From Cochliopodium minus (taxonomy: Eukaryota; Discosea; Himatismenida; Cochliopodiidae): DNA of 16,081 bases. The notes beneath the pieces were generated by a model. It did not search any database. It worked only from the letters and a program-made list of their open reading frames with translations, and had not been told where the DNA came from. Made by a program: the position numbers and the translations under genes. The DNA is taken from positions 3,950 to 20,030 of the forward strand of contig JAMYWO010000430.1 in NCBI GenBank assembly GCA_024220525.1, read 5' to 3'. Positions 8,001-15,975 of this stretch are shown here, in pieces. Positions within the stretch are counted from its first letter, which is position 1. Every line of letters starts with the position of its first letter.

Positions 8001-10406
8001 TTTTATCTTCATCATTTTTATTGAGAAGATTGTCGCCTTTGTGATCAAGACTAAGAGAAGGAGGGAGGTTTTCTCCATGTACATTGAAAGAAGGAGAAGA
8101 CTTGTTGACGATTCCCAGCACGAGATTCTTCGTCTGACTCTTCGAGCGGGTCAACACGGGACGGTTCTCACTCTTCACATTTGGAGAAGGGTTGGTGTTC
8201 TGTATGGGAAACAAATTGACGCTCTCCCTCTTTAGTTCGTCGTTACTGTTCGTCAAAGAAGAATCTTTGCCATTAACTTTTTCATTTGTTTTTTCATTGT
8301 TTTCTTCGTTTTTTTTTTCTTCTATTATGATTAAAAAAAAAAAATGAAAATGAAATATTAAAAATTTGAATTTATTGAAACTTAAAAAAATCTTTTTAAA
8401 AAATTGTTAAAAATAAAAAAATATGAATTTAATATTTTTCAAAATGATAAAAATCAAAAATAAATAAAAAATAATAAAAAATAATAAAAAATAAATAAAA
8501 AATATGAAATAAATTTAACAATTTTTACAAACAAGATATTAAAAAAAAAAAAATTACCTATTGATTCTTCTTGCATGTCTTCCACTGTTAAATTTTTGAA
8601 CTTTTCCAACACTAAGACGATGAAATTTCTAAACCTCGGGAACCTTACCTCGATAACGTCGTTCAGTTTGCTCAGATGGTGCATTTCTTCGAAGAGTTTG
8701 TCATTTGACATGTTCTGAAGAACATTACAGATTTCCATACAAGCTATTCTCATAGTCTCACCAAAATTCTCTTTTCCTTTTTTTAAAAAAAATAAATTTT
8801 TTATTTTGTTTTATTTCTTAATTTTTTTTATTTATTTTTTATTTTTTTTTATGAGAATTCAATCTGTGCCAAACAATTTGGATCAATTTTTTTTTACTAT
8901 ATTATTAATCAATAAGATCCAAATTATCATATTATCATCATTTGAAAATGTTGATTAATATTGATCCAGTTACCGATCATTTTTACTAATAAATTTTCAT
9001 TATACATTTTAATTTGATTTATTTTTGATGCATTTTTAATTATCAATTTTAATATTTAACATTTAAATTGGAAAAAAAAAATATAAAGGGAATTTACTTA
9101 ATAACTTAAAGTAGTATGGCATGGTAACTGAGATGCAGATGTACCTCAAAAAAATAAAGCTCTGCACTGCTTTCTTTCCCGCTCCATTAAACTTCTTCTC
9201 CGTTTCCTTGAACAAAGAGCAACAAAGTAATCCAATAACACTTTATGAAAAAAAAAATTTTAAAAAAAAGATCAATAGAAGTTATAAAACAAAAATAAAA
9301 ATAAATAAAAAGTATAAATTTTTGAACTGAAAATGATTTTTTTTTTTTTACGGATGAATTTTGTCTATATTTTTTTCAAGATTCCCAAATATGAGATCTA
9401 TTGCTTTTGTTATGTTGATCTTATGGGATTCCATGAAGAATTCATCTATTTGTTTGAAATGGAATTCATGGGGATGCTTTTCCAAGATATCCAGCACCGG
9501 TTTCACTGTCAACATGAGATATTCTTTCCCATATTTCTTGGCGACTTCAGAATAGAACCAAGTATCCCATCCATTTGATCTCATTATAAGATTGCTGTTT
9601 TCTATTCAAATAGGATAAGTTATATGATGAATATCAAATTGTAATTCAAAAGCATTATAATATATAATACGAATTTATATTTCATTTTTTTTGAGTATTT
9701 ATGTATTGAATTTGGATATTGAATATATTGAGAACATATTTTCAATATTTATAAAATGGATATCTGGATTGGAAGTTATTGTATGAGATGAATCGATTTT
9801 AGAGGATTATATGCTTTAACTTTCTCTTCAATCAGTATTATATAAAAATTATATTTTTCTTTTTATAATTTAAATGAAAAATGGAATACCTATAGCTCTC
9901 GTTCTTTCTGATATTGTAAATTCAATGAAATTCTGCAAAGATCCTCTTATATCCAACCAATTGATCATATCCTCAATCAATTTCTCAGTGTTTTCGGATT
10001 CTTTTTCTTTATTCAATTCATTGTTCTTCTCATTCGCCAGGGCATTGCTTCTGGCGCAAGATATCAAAGCCTGTAATAATCTATATACATCCTCGACAGG
10101 CATAGTGAATATATTGTGGATAATCTAGATGGAAGATCAAATAAATTTTTCAAATAAATTTCAATATGATTCAATAAAAAAATTTAAAAAAAAGAATAGA
10201 TACAAAGACATATCTATTATAAATTTTGTTTCTTATTTTACTTGATATATAAGGGAATTGCTTGGATCTACATATGTACTCCTCTTCTGTTCCCCTTCTT
10301 TTTTATCTCCCTTCTTTATATCTCCTTCTTTCTTATTGTCTTTTTTGATGTCAACCTCTTTTTTATTGTCCTTCTTTTGATCAACATCCTTTTTATCCTT
10401 TTTCAT
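5032..10406 (-). CDS. RasGAP-domain protein with long low-complexity tail, nine exons, 1053 residues
   Basis: Exons in transcript order: 10406-10242, 10124-9890, 9601-9352, 9240-9098, 8776-8558, 8321-6870, 6513-6291, 5792-5596, 5309-5032; 3162 nt, stop TAA. ATG at 10406 is the first after an in-frame TGA. Residues 1-55 are Lys/Asp-rich with KKDNKKE repeats. Residues about 56-337 match the Ras GTPase-activating domain: the segment SNLIMRSNG carries Arg141 at the arginine-finger position, YLMLTVKP follows, then FIFLRYI (247-251) is the FLR motif, and CMEICNVLQNMSN (exon 5) is the usual late helix. Residues 338-961 are Asn/Asp/Lys/Ser/Pro-rich and probably disordered. Residues 962-1053 form an unrecognised helical C-terminal domain with a basic end. 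It should speed GTP hydrolysis on a Ras-type GTPase. The joins of exons 1-5 are well supported by the domain; exons 7-9 rest on phase agreement and absence of other starts. Confidence 0.78.
5793..6290 (-). other. long AT-only intron of the RasGAP gene
   Basis: This 498-nt interval has a GTAAAA donor at 6290 and an AAAAAAAG acceptor at 5793. It consists almost wholly of A and T with a repeating TTTTAATTTTTATTTTAAA theme. If it were not spliced, the upstream exon would end two codons later at AAG-TAA, giving a shorter protein ending KKRK. I favour splicing because the downstream open frame (LAKHIRTR...) has coding composition, lacks an ATG of its own, and joins in phase 2. Confidence 0.6.
6971..7260 (-). 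repeat. nested low-complexity repeat encoding NDKND/KEEIKND units
   Basis: Three copies of a block encoding (N)LKEEIKND or IKEEIKND start on the plus strand near 7021, 7093 and 7177, spaced 72 and 84 nt. They are separated by 12-nt units encoding KNDN, KNDH and KNDD. All spacings are multiples of 12, so gain or loss of units keeps both the reading frame and the four-residue register. The repeat sits inside the long sixth exon of the RasGAP gene. Confidence 0.85.
7658..7717 (-). repeat. four tandem 15-nt units encoding LINDK
   Basis: Units lie at 7658-7672, 7673-7687, 7688-7702 and 7703-7717 and differ by one or two bases. They encode a run of LINDK pentapeptides in the RasGAP tail, next to a second low-complexity region. 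The unit length preserves frame, which fits a recent slippage origin. Confidence 0.88.
7880..8035 (-). repeat. asparagine-rich microsatellite-like coding tract
   Basis: The plus strand is an irregular ATT/TTA trinucleotide repeat which, on the coding strand, gives long Asn runs broken by Asp, Lys, Ile and His. Such Asn tracts are common in AT-rich protist proteomes (dictyostelids, Plasmodium). The reading frame is open across the tract and continues into normal sequence on both sides, so it is part of the RasGAP protein and not an intron. Confidence 0.8.
8777..9097 (-). other. intron 4 of the RasGAP gene with inverted repeats
   Basis: The 321-nt intron (GTAAAT donor at 9097, acceptor AG at 8778-8777) is more complex than most introns here. 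It holds a perfect 10-nt inverted repeat AATTTGGATC (8875-8884) and GATCCAAATT (8916-8925). A second pairing combines GGATCAAT (8880-8887) with ATTGATCC (8960-8967) and ATTAATCAA (8904-8912) with TTGATTAAT (8951-8959). The two arrangements share bases and exclude each other. Whether the RNA has a role is unknown. Confidence 0.5.
9098..10124 (-). other. RasGAP catalytic core exons (arginine finger and FLR motif)
   Basis: This part holds exons 2 to 4 of the RasGAP gene. Splicing 9890 to 9601 joins ERTRAI to ENSNLIMRSNGW, restoring the ETxxxxLFR-like loop in which the arginine of IMR replaces that of LFR in p120GAP-type proteins. Splicing 9352 to 9240 restores KIHP to VIGLLCC, leading into VQSFIFLRYI, the FLR motif that positions the arginine finger. 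The Pro of TMP after FLR corresponds to the PAI or PxI region of the family. The spacing of about 108 residues between finger and FLR fits a RasGAP domain. Confidence 0.82.
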
Positions 10407-10585
10407 TTTTTTTTCTTTCAAAAATATATGTATGCAAAATCAAAAAGCAAATGAGGAGGTGATTTGACTTACATAATATTCAATAATTAATAATTAATAA
10501 AAAATATTTATATTGGACCTTTGTATAATTTATTCTCCCTCGATATTAAAATTACAAAATTATAAATCATGTAACCAAGAAATAA

Positions 10586-10667
10586 AGAGAATATAAGTTT
10601 TTTGAGTGGTATAATAACAAATGAAAATAAATTCCAGATCTGCTATTTGAAACACTCAATATATAAA
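10586..10667. repeat. intergenic duplicated element, copy A
   Basis: This copy begins AGAGAATATAAG, continues with TTTTTTGAGTGGTATAATAA and CAAATGAAAATAA, then TTCCA, and ends GAAACACTCAATATATAAA. It aligns with copy B about 490 bp away over roughly 80 bp, with shared blocks AGAGAA, ATAACAA, TGAAAATAA, TTCCA and GAAAC(A/C)CTCAAT. Conservation of the blocks in an otherwise random AT background is the evidence; identity overall is moderate. Confidence 0.4.
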
Positions 10668-11074
10668 GAAAGATAAAAAATTGGAAGAAAAAATGATATT
10701 TGTAAACAAATATAATAATTTCTTCTCAATCCAACTAAAAGATTTCAAAATCTATTTTTTTTTTATTTTTTTGATAATTTTCTCAAAACTCAAAATAGAA
10801 CCTATTGAACATATCTTTTTTGTTCGCAAAAACCTTTTTTTAATTTTCTACTTCTATTTTCAAAAAATATATTTTTCAAAAGATTAAACTATTGTCATAA
10901 AGTTTTAGATCAAATAATCAGATGATTTCCTTTTCTCATTGATATATTCATCTTTATTTCAAAATCCCTCAAAAATAATTTTTATTTATTTATTTTTAAT
11001 TTATTATACTTTTTTTTTTAATGTATTCAGCTTTAACCTTTATTTACAGCATAAAAATCTGTAAATAATGTAGA

Positions 11075-11156
11075 AGAGAAAATATTTTTTATGAGAGCAT
11101 AAATAACAATTGAAAATAACAGTTCCAATTGAGATTAGAAACCCTCAATGATTTAA
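11075..11156. repeat. intergenic duplicated element, copy B
   Basis: This copy begins AGAGAAAATA, then ATAACAATTGAAAATAAC, TTCCA, and ends GAAACCCTCAATGATTTAAA. It is in the same orientation as copy A. It may be an old duplication, a pair of regulatory modules, or a remnant of a dispersed repeat. Confidence 0.4.
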
Positions 11157-11440
11157 AATAAATGATTAAATTCGATTTTTTTTTATTAATTATTTAATTT
11201 TTCAAATATTGTGATCGAATATAATAACAAAAATCAAACAAAAAAACACCTTGAAAAAAATTCACAGATATCCAAGATAAATATCATATTTAGAAGAAAT
11301 ATTTGTTGGATGATTTGATTTTTTGAGATAAATCCTGAAAAATGATCCAAATTTATATCTTTACAAATAGAATAGTATGGAACAAATTATCAACAAATAA
11401 TTGGGGAGTATGGAATCTTCAATCAAAAAAAAATAAAATT

Positions 11441-13243
11441 TTAATTTATTCTTCTGCTTCTTGATTTTTTCTTTCTCTCCCTGTTTTCCAATCTCTTCTT
11501 GACCTTCTTGTGGAACTTGGTGACATAGATGCTCAAAAAGTTGGGCTCACAATCCTGATACTTCTCGCTCAAAATCGTGAAACACATATCTTGTTTCATT
11601 CTGGGATTGTTTTTGAGGCAGTTTTTTACATCAGATTTGATCTGTTTTGGATGTATATACTTTTTTTTTTTAAATGGTGAATAACATAAATTAATTAAAT
11701 AATAAAAATCATTTTTAAAAATAAAAAATAAAATTAAAAATTAATTTTTGAAATTAATAATTAAATTATAAAAAATAAAAAAATAATTAATTTTGAAATA
11801 ATTAAAATGAATATTTTAAGAAATTTTAGAAATTTTTGATTTTTACTTTAAATACAAGTTGGTTAGAAGTATCTTGATTTCGGTTGAAGTAAAAATTTAT
11901 GTTCATTCTGTCTTGAGTAGAAGGAGAAGCTGGAGAATATTTTTTTTTTAAAATTAAAAAATAAAATAAATTGAAAAAAAAATAATTTGAAAAAAATTAA
12001 AAAATAAAAAATGAAAAAACAATTTAAAATTTAAAATACATTGCTCCGCTTCTTCATCATCAGATCCGTGTACATTCACTCTAATAAATCTATTGAACAA
12101 TTCGTCTTCAGAAGAAGAATCATTTTCATTTTCTAAAGCATTGTTGTTTATTCCGATGAATCTGTTGAAGACATCGTTAGCAACAAGGGGAATTTTTTTT
12201 TCTCTTTCGTGCTCGCATACTTGGCAATGCGTTGCGGTGTTGGGGTTGATAAAAGTGCATCTGGTGCAAGTGAAGTTTTCTTTCGGTATGTTGCAAGAAG
12301 AACATTCGGTACTTTTGCTTTTGTTTTTATCTTTGTATTAAAAAAAAAAATCAAAAAAATTTATAAAGATTAAAGAAATTAAAATTTCATGTTACGAAAT
12401 AATATGTACAAAATTAAAAAAAAAATCAAAATGTCATGTTCCGAAATAATATGTTTAAAATTTTAAAAAAATTATATTTAAGAAAAATGATGAAAAAATT
12501 AAAAAAAATTAATGTGAAGTATCAAGTTTTAAAAGCAATTAAAACACGGTGATAAATAATTTGTTTAAAATCAAAAAAAAATTATTAGAAGATACAAATT
12601 TTAATAATAAATAAATTAAATAATCAAATTAAATAAAAATTAAATAATAAAATTAAATTAATAAATAAAAAATTTAAAAGGAAAAAAAAGAGTTTCTTAC
12701 ATTTACAGTTTATACATTCCCACAAAGTATTTTCTTTGTTCAACTCACAATAAGAGACATGATTCTCAAAAGATTCTTTTTTTCCCATCCAATTGCATCC
12801 CTGATCCTTTTCTTTGCAATAGACATTGAATTCGGAGATTATATTGTTGAGCACCAAATTCTTGATCTGCGTTTTGATTTTGTCTCTGCATACTGGACAT
12901 AAATTGTTATTCTTTATCGACATACCTATGCATGATTTACAAAAAGAATGGCCACTGTTTAAAAAATGATTGGGAATTATTTAAGATTGAATATTTTTTC
13001 AACGATAAAAAAAAAATATATATATGTGCTTTGAATTGGAGGCATATTTAATTGATTATTAATTGATAAGAATCTATAAAAAGCCTAAATATTGTCAGAA
13101 TTTTATTCAAAATTTTATTTTTTTGAATTCGAACCATACCAATTCAAAATGATAGAATCATCGAAGATATCGTTGCAGATAGGACATAAGAAAGAATCAC
13201 TGATATTATCTTCATCCACGAATTCCAATTTATAATCCATCAT
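11441..13243 (-). CDS. RING / TRAF-type / RanBP2-type zinc finger protein, probable E3 ubiquitin ligase
   Basis: Exons in transcript order: 13243-13140, 12954-12701, 12330-12040, 11929-11847, 11641-11441; 933 nt, 310 residues, stop TAA. The start is the first of two adjacent ATGs after an in-frame TGA. The first intron splits a TGT codon, and joining it restores RING Cys35. The C3HC4 RING is C20, C23, C35, H37, C40, C43, C54, C57. A TRAF-type finger follows: C81, C88, H100, C104. A RanBP2/NZF finger is C141, C144, C155, C158, with the Thr-Phe pair (145-146) that contacts ubiquitin in Npl4-type NZFs. Acidic sequence with two FNRFI motifs (174-178, 198-202) follows, then a helical C-terminus ending in a Lys/Arg cluster that could act as a nuclear signal. 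It likely transfers ubiquitin with an E2 and may read ubiquitin itself. The exon 4 donor is uncertain: GTAAAA at 11846 or GTATTT at 11855, both phase 0. Confidence 0.78.
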
Positions 13244-13405
13244 CTTTCTTTCTTGTTGTTGAAAGAATCAAAATAATAATTTATTCTCGATTTTTTAATT
13301 TTTTTATTTATTTATAAAATAAATTAAAATTAAAAAAAAAATCATATTGAACAAGAGAAAAAGAAAAAAAAGAATACAAACAATTTTTTTTGTTTCTATT
13401 TGCTT
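13244..13405. other. short intergenic region between the F-box and RING genes
   Basis: Only 162 bp separate the F-box stop codon from the RING gene start on the same strand. It holds an A-rich stretch (13300-13385) with no coding frame. It must contain the F-box 3' end and the RING promoter, so regulatory space is very tight. Confidence 0.5.
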
Positions 13406-14374
13406 TCAAAGAATCTTGAAGAAGTATAGAAATAAGAGAACAATGAAGGGAAATAAAAAGATAAAGAAAGTTGATTTGTGGTATAGGAAGGGACGGGTGT
13501 TGTGAAGATGAGGGGTTGTTCTTTTAGTATTGGGAGGGTGTTTGAAGGAGGAGTAAGGTTTTTTGATGGATTTTTGGAGGATTTTCTTTTGTTGTGTGAC
13601 ATGTGTAAAGAGGGTGAAGAAACCCTTGGGGAGCATTGAAAGACAGATCTGATGGATGTTGGAAAATCCCTCTGGGTATGCGATGCTTCCTTTGTTTTCG
13701 ATGATTTGTTTGATGTTGCTGATATCTGAGTATTGATCGCTGGAATGCACAGATGGATTGTATAGATAGTCTTCCAAATACTCCAGCTTCTTGTAACTCC
13801 TTATCACTTTGAATTGTGCGATGATATCACGTCTCAGATGCAGATTATACGAATCTTTCTCGAAATGCAGGGACATAAAGAAATAGTAGTATTCTTTTCT
13901 CACTTCTTCCACCAACATGATCGATCTGAAATGAAATTCTGAAAATTTGGTGTTACTGTAATTGGAGCTCAATCCCAATTCGCTTATTCTATCCTTTTCT
14001 TTCCAACTCACTTTTATACTACATGGATGATAAAATATCACTTTATGATTGGCTTGATTTGATGCATGCATCAAGAAGAGATATACGAAATCTGATTGAT
14101 ATTTGTTTTCATACTCTAATTTCTCCAGCATATTCATTTCTTTGCTGTGATTCTTGAAACAATACAATTTTATTGTTGAGATATATTTTTCTGATGCCCT
14201 TTTGAACTTTTTATTCACACATCTGAGTGTATAGATCATATCTTATTGTAACATATCATAATTATTTTGGTGTATTTCTATTGGATATAAATGAAATTTA
14301 CCAGGTATATAAGAAAATATCAATGATTGAACTCCTATTGGTAAATCACTGAAATCATACTTTAAATCGCTCAT
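13406..14374 (-). CDS. F-box protein with hydrophobic C-terminus, two exons, 302 residues
   Basis: Exon 1 is 14374-14302 and exon 2 is 14241-13406, separated by a 60-nt intron (GTAAAT donor); the stop is TGA. Joining the exons gives LPIGVQSLIFSYIPD followed by MIYTLRCVNKKFKRAS. This is an F-box: Leu-Pro start, hydrophobic helix, then the LRxVNKxF pattern. F-box proteins bind Skp1 and bring substrates to SCF ubiquitin ligases. Residues about 60-235 have no domain I recognise and no clear leucine-rich, kelch or WD repeats. The last 23 residues (KSTFFIFLF through FKIL) are strongly hydrophobic and could be a tail anchor. The final 70 or so residues are encoded by a C-rich, G-poor strand, so the reading frame there is less certain than in the rest. 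Confidence 0.75.
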
Positions 14375-14439
14375 TAAAAACCTTCAATTTTTTTTTTCTT
14401 TTTGAGAATTTTTATGCCAAATAAAATTGCTTTGAATGC

Positions 14440-14455
14440 AAATGTATCCATTTGA
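14440..14455. promoter_or_regulatory. candidate operator-like motif, copy 1
   Basis: AAATGTATCCATTTGA contains the inverted arms AAATG and CATTT around TATC and is followed by ATTGATCA. It lies 66 bp upstream of the F-box start. Confidence 0.35.
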
Positions 14456-14551
14456 ATTGATCACTTACTGTAATAACTCATTTGATTGTATCAATTTTTT
14501 TTATTTCTTTTCAGAATATTAAAGAGTATATCAAATTTGTTTTTTGGATAT

Positions 14552-14567
14552 AAATGTATCCATTTGA
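14552..14567. promoter_or_regulatory. candidate operator-like motif, copy 2
   Basis: It is identical to copy 1 over 16 bases and followed seven bases later by CATTTGAATTGA. It lies 165 bp upstream of the RasGEF start. Confidence 0.35.
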
Positions 14568-14731
14568 TTGAAACATTTGAATTGACTAGTATTTTTTGAA
14601 TATTTTTAGAAATCATTGGACATTCGAGTTCGGACTTTTAATTTCATGTTGAAAATTAAAAATTATTTAAAATAAAAAATTTGTAAGAGAAAAGGATATT
14701 TCTTTTTGGGAGGATATTCATAACTGAAAAA

Positions 14732-15975
14732 ATGAATGAAAATGAATCAGTAAAATTGATATTATAATTTTGAAATACGTTATATTATATATACAAGACA
14801 TAATTATCAAAATTAAAATAAATTTTAATTTTCTTGTTTGTCAGAAGAGAATTGGTATCAAGAATGAGTATTTTGCAAAAGATTGGGATGAATATAAAAA
14901 ATATTTCAGTATAAAATATCAGAATGAGGAAAACATAGTGTATGAAGATGAAAATACCGATAAAAAGGATAATGACGATAAATCTTTGAAATTGGTTTGG
15001 ACTAATCTATTGGAAGATACCAATCAATCAAATATGCTCAAAAGAAATTCAACAGAAGATCTCAAAAATTTGATCTCCCTCAAAATGAATCAGAAGAGTG
15101 GAGAGGGATCGATAAAGAAGCAGATAAATAAATATAAACCATTGAAGGCTGTATCACTAAAGAAATTTATAGGAATAATAACGAATATAAAGTATGTGAA
15201 AGAATGTAAGAAAAAAATTCAAAAAATTTTAAATTAACAAGTTCATATATCAATAATTTTTGTTCAAAAAGCTTATATATTCTTTATAAGATATTTCATA
15301 TATAAATAATATACTATATAATGAAAAAATACATATCATTGAACAAAAGTAATAACTATCCATAATGAAAAATAAAAAGTGAATATGAAAATTTTTTTAA
15401 AGTATTAAATCACCACAAATCAAAAATAGATACATATCATTGGATTCCTTTAACAAATTTTCCAATATAATATATTCAAAACACAAAATTGATTATTTCT
15501 TTCAATAAAAAAAAAAAAATAAAAAAAAGTCCCAAAAATTTTGAGCTCTTTCATACACAGCTTCCACTCCTTCACAACTCCAATGGAGTTCTTCTCCTAC
15601 CTAATTTCCCGCTTCAACGGGCCACAAAATTTTCAAAACGAGAGCGAGACAAAGAAATGGGAAGAAAGAAAGTCAAAAATAGAGATAGGAGTAATCAACG
15701 TGATGGAAGCATGGCTCAACGAGAACCCTTATGATTTTAGCACACGTAATAGCGAGATCTACAGTTCTTTCAAAGAGTTTCTTTCTTTGGAGTCTACCAA
15801 GTTGTCCGAACACATCATCACTTTGAAAAAGATGGGCACATTGGTGGAGAAGAGATCCACTTTCGCTTTCCCCTCCTTTTCTGATCTTAAGGAGATGTCT
15901 GTTCTTAGTTCTGAGAACACTTCTTTATCTAATTTTTCTTCTTCTGATATTGCCGAACAGTTGGCATTATTAGAA
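14732..15975 (+). CDS. Ras guanine nucleotide exchange factor, N-terminal part (runs off the right edge)
   Basis: Exons seen: 14732-14749, 14845-15205, 15530-15975. A further intron starts GTAAAT at 15976 and continues past the window. Exon 1 encodes only MNENES and is the least certain part, though its GTAAAA donor and phase 0 fit exon 2. Residues about 7-100 are charged and unrecognised. From KAVSLKKFIG onward (end of exon 2) the sequence is a REM/RasGEF-N domain. The splice restores KYVKE to FPKILSSFIHSF and then HSFTTPMEFF, LISRFN and KIEIGVINVMEAWL, the standard pattern. The last visible residues, SDIAEQLALLE, match the start of the catalytic CDC25 domain (usually IAEQLTLLE). The protein would load Ras with GTP; catalytic residues lie outside the window, so activity cannot be judged. 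Confidence 0.85.

Larger units (their letters stand above)
10407..11440. other. 1-kb intergenic region between the RasGAP and RING genes
   Basis: The interval holds the promoter and 5' leader of the RasGAP gene (-) and the 3' end of the RING gene (-). The open frames in it are short, Phe/Ile/Lys-rich and start without coding-like composition, so I call no gene. It carries an imperfect duplicated element (see the two repeat entries) which could be regulatory or part of a small RNA gene. Confidence 0.5.
14375..14731. promoter_or_regulatory. divergent intergenic region between the F-box and RasGEF genes
   Basis: The F-box gene (-) and RasGEF gene (+) start 357 bp apart facing away from each other, so this region must hold both promoters. 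It contains two copies of the partly palindromic AAATGTATCCATTTGA at 14440-14455 and 14552-14567, 112 bp apart. A further half-copy CATTTGAATTGA lies at 14574-14585, matching the flank of the first copy. They are candidate shared binding sites, inferred from repetition only. Confidence 0.4.

Noticed and set aside
7880-8035. ATT/TTA repeat as a non-coding microsatellite or CRISPR-like array
   Set aside because: There are no unique spacers, and the frame stays open through it as an Asn tract of the RasGAP protein.
10681-10887. Plus-strand 68-residue frame rich in Phe, Ile and Lys
   Set aside because: Composition is that of random AT-rich DNA; no motif, no splice partners, and no coding-like codon use.
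12148-12354. Minus-strand frame of 68 residues overlapping RING exon 3
   Set aside because: It is a different frame from the one carrying the Cys pairs of the NZF finger and joining in phase with exons 2 and 4.
14770-14844. Extending the RasGEF second exon upstream to the start at 14770
   Set aside because: The stretch is AT-rich and hydrophobic like an intron, and a clear TTTGTCAG acceptor at 14844 joins in phase 0 to a small ATG exon with a GTAAAA donor.
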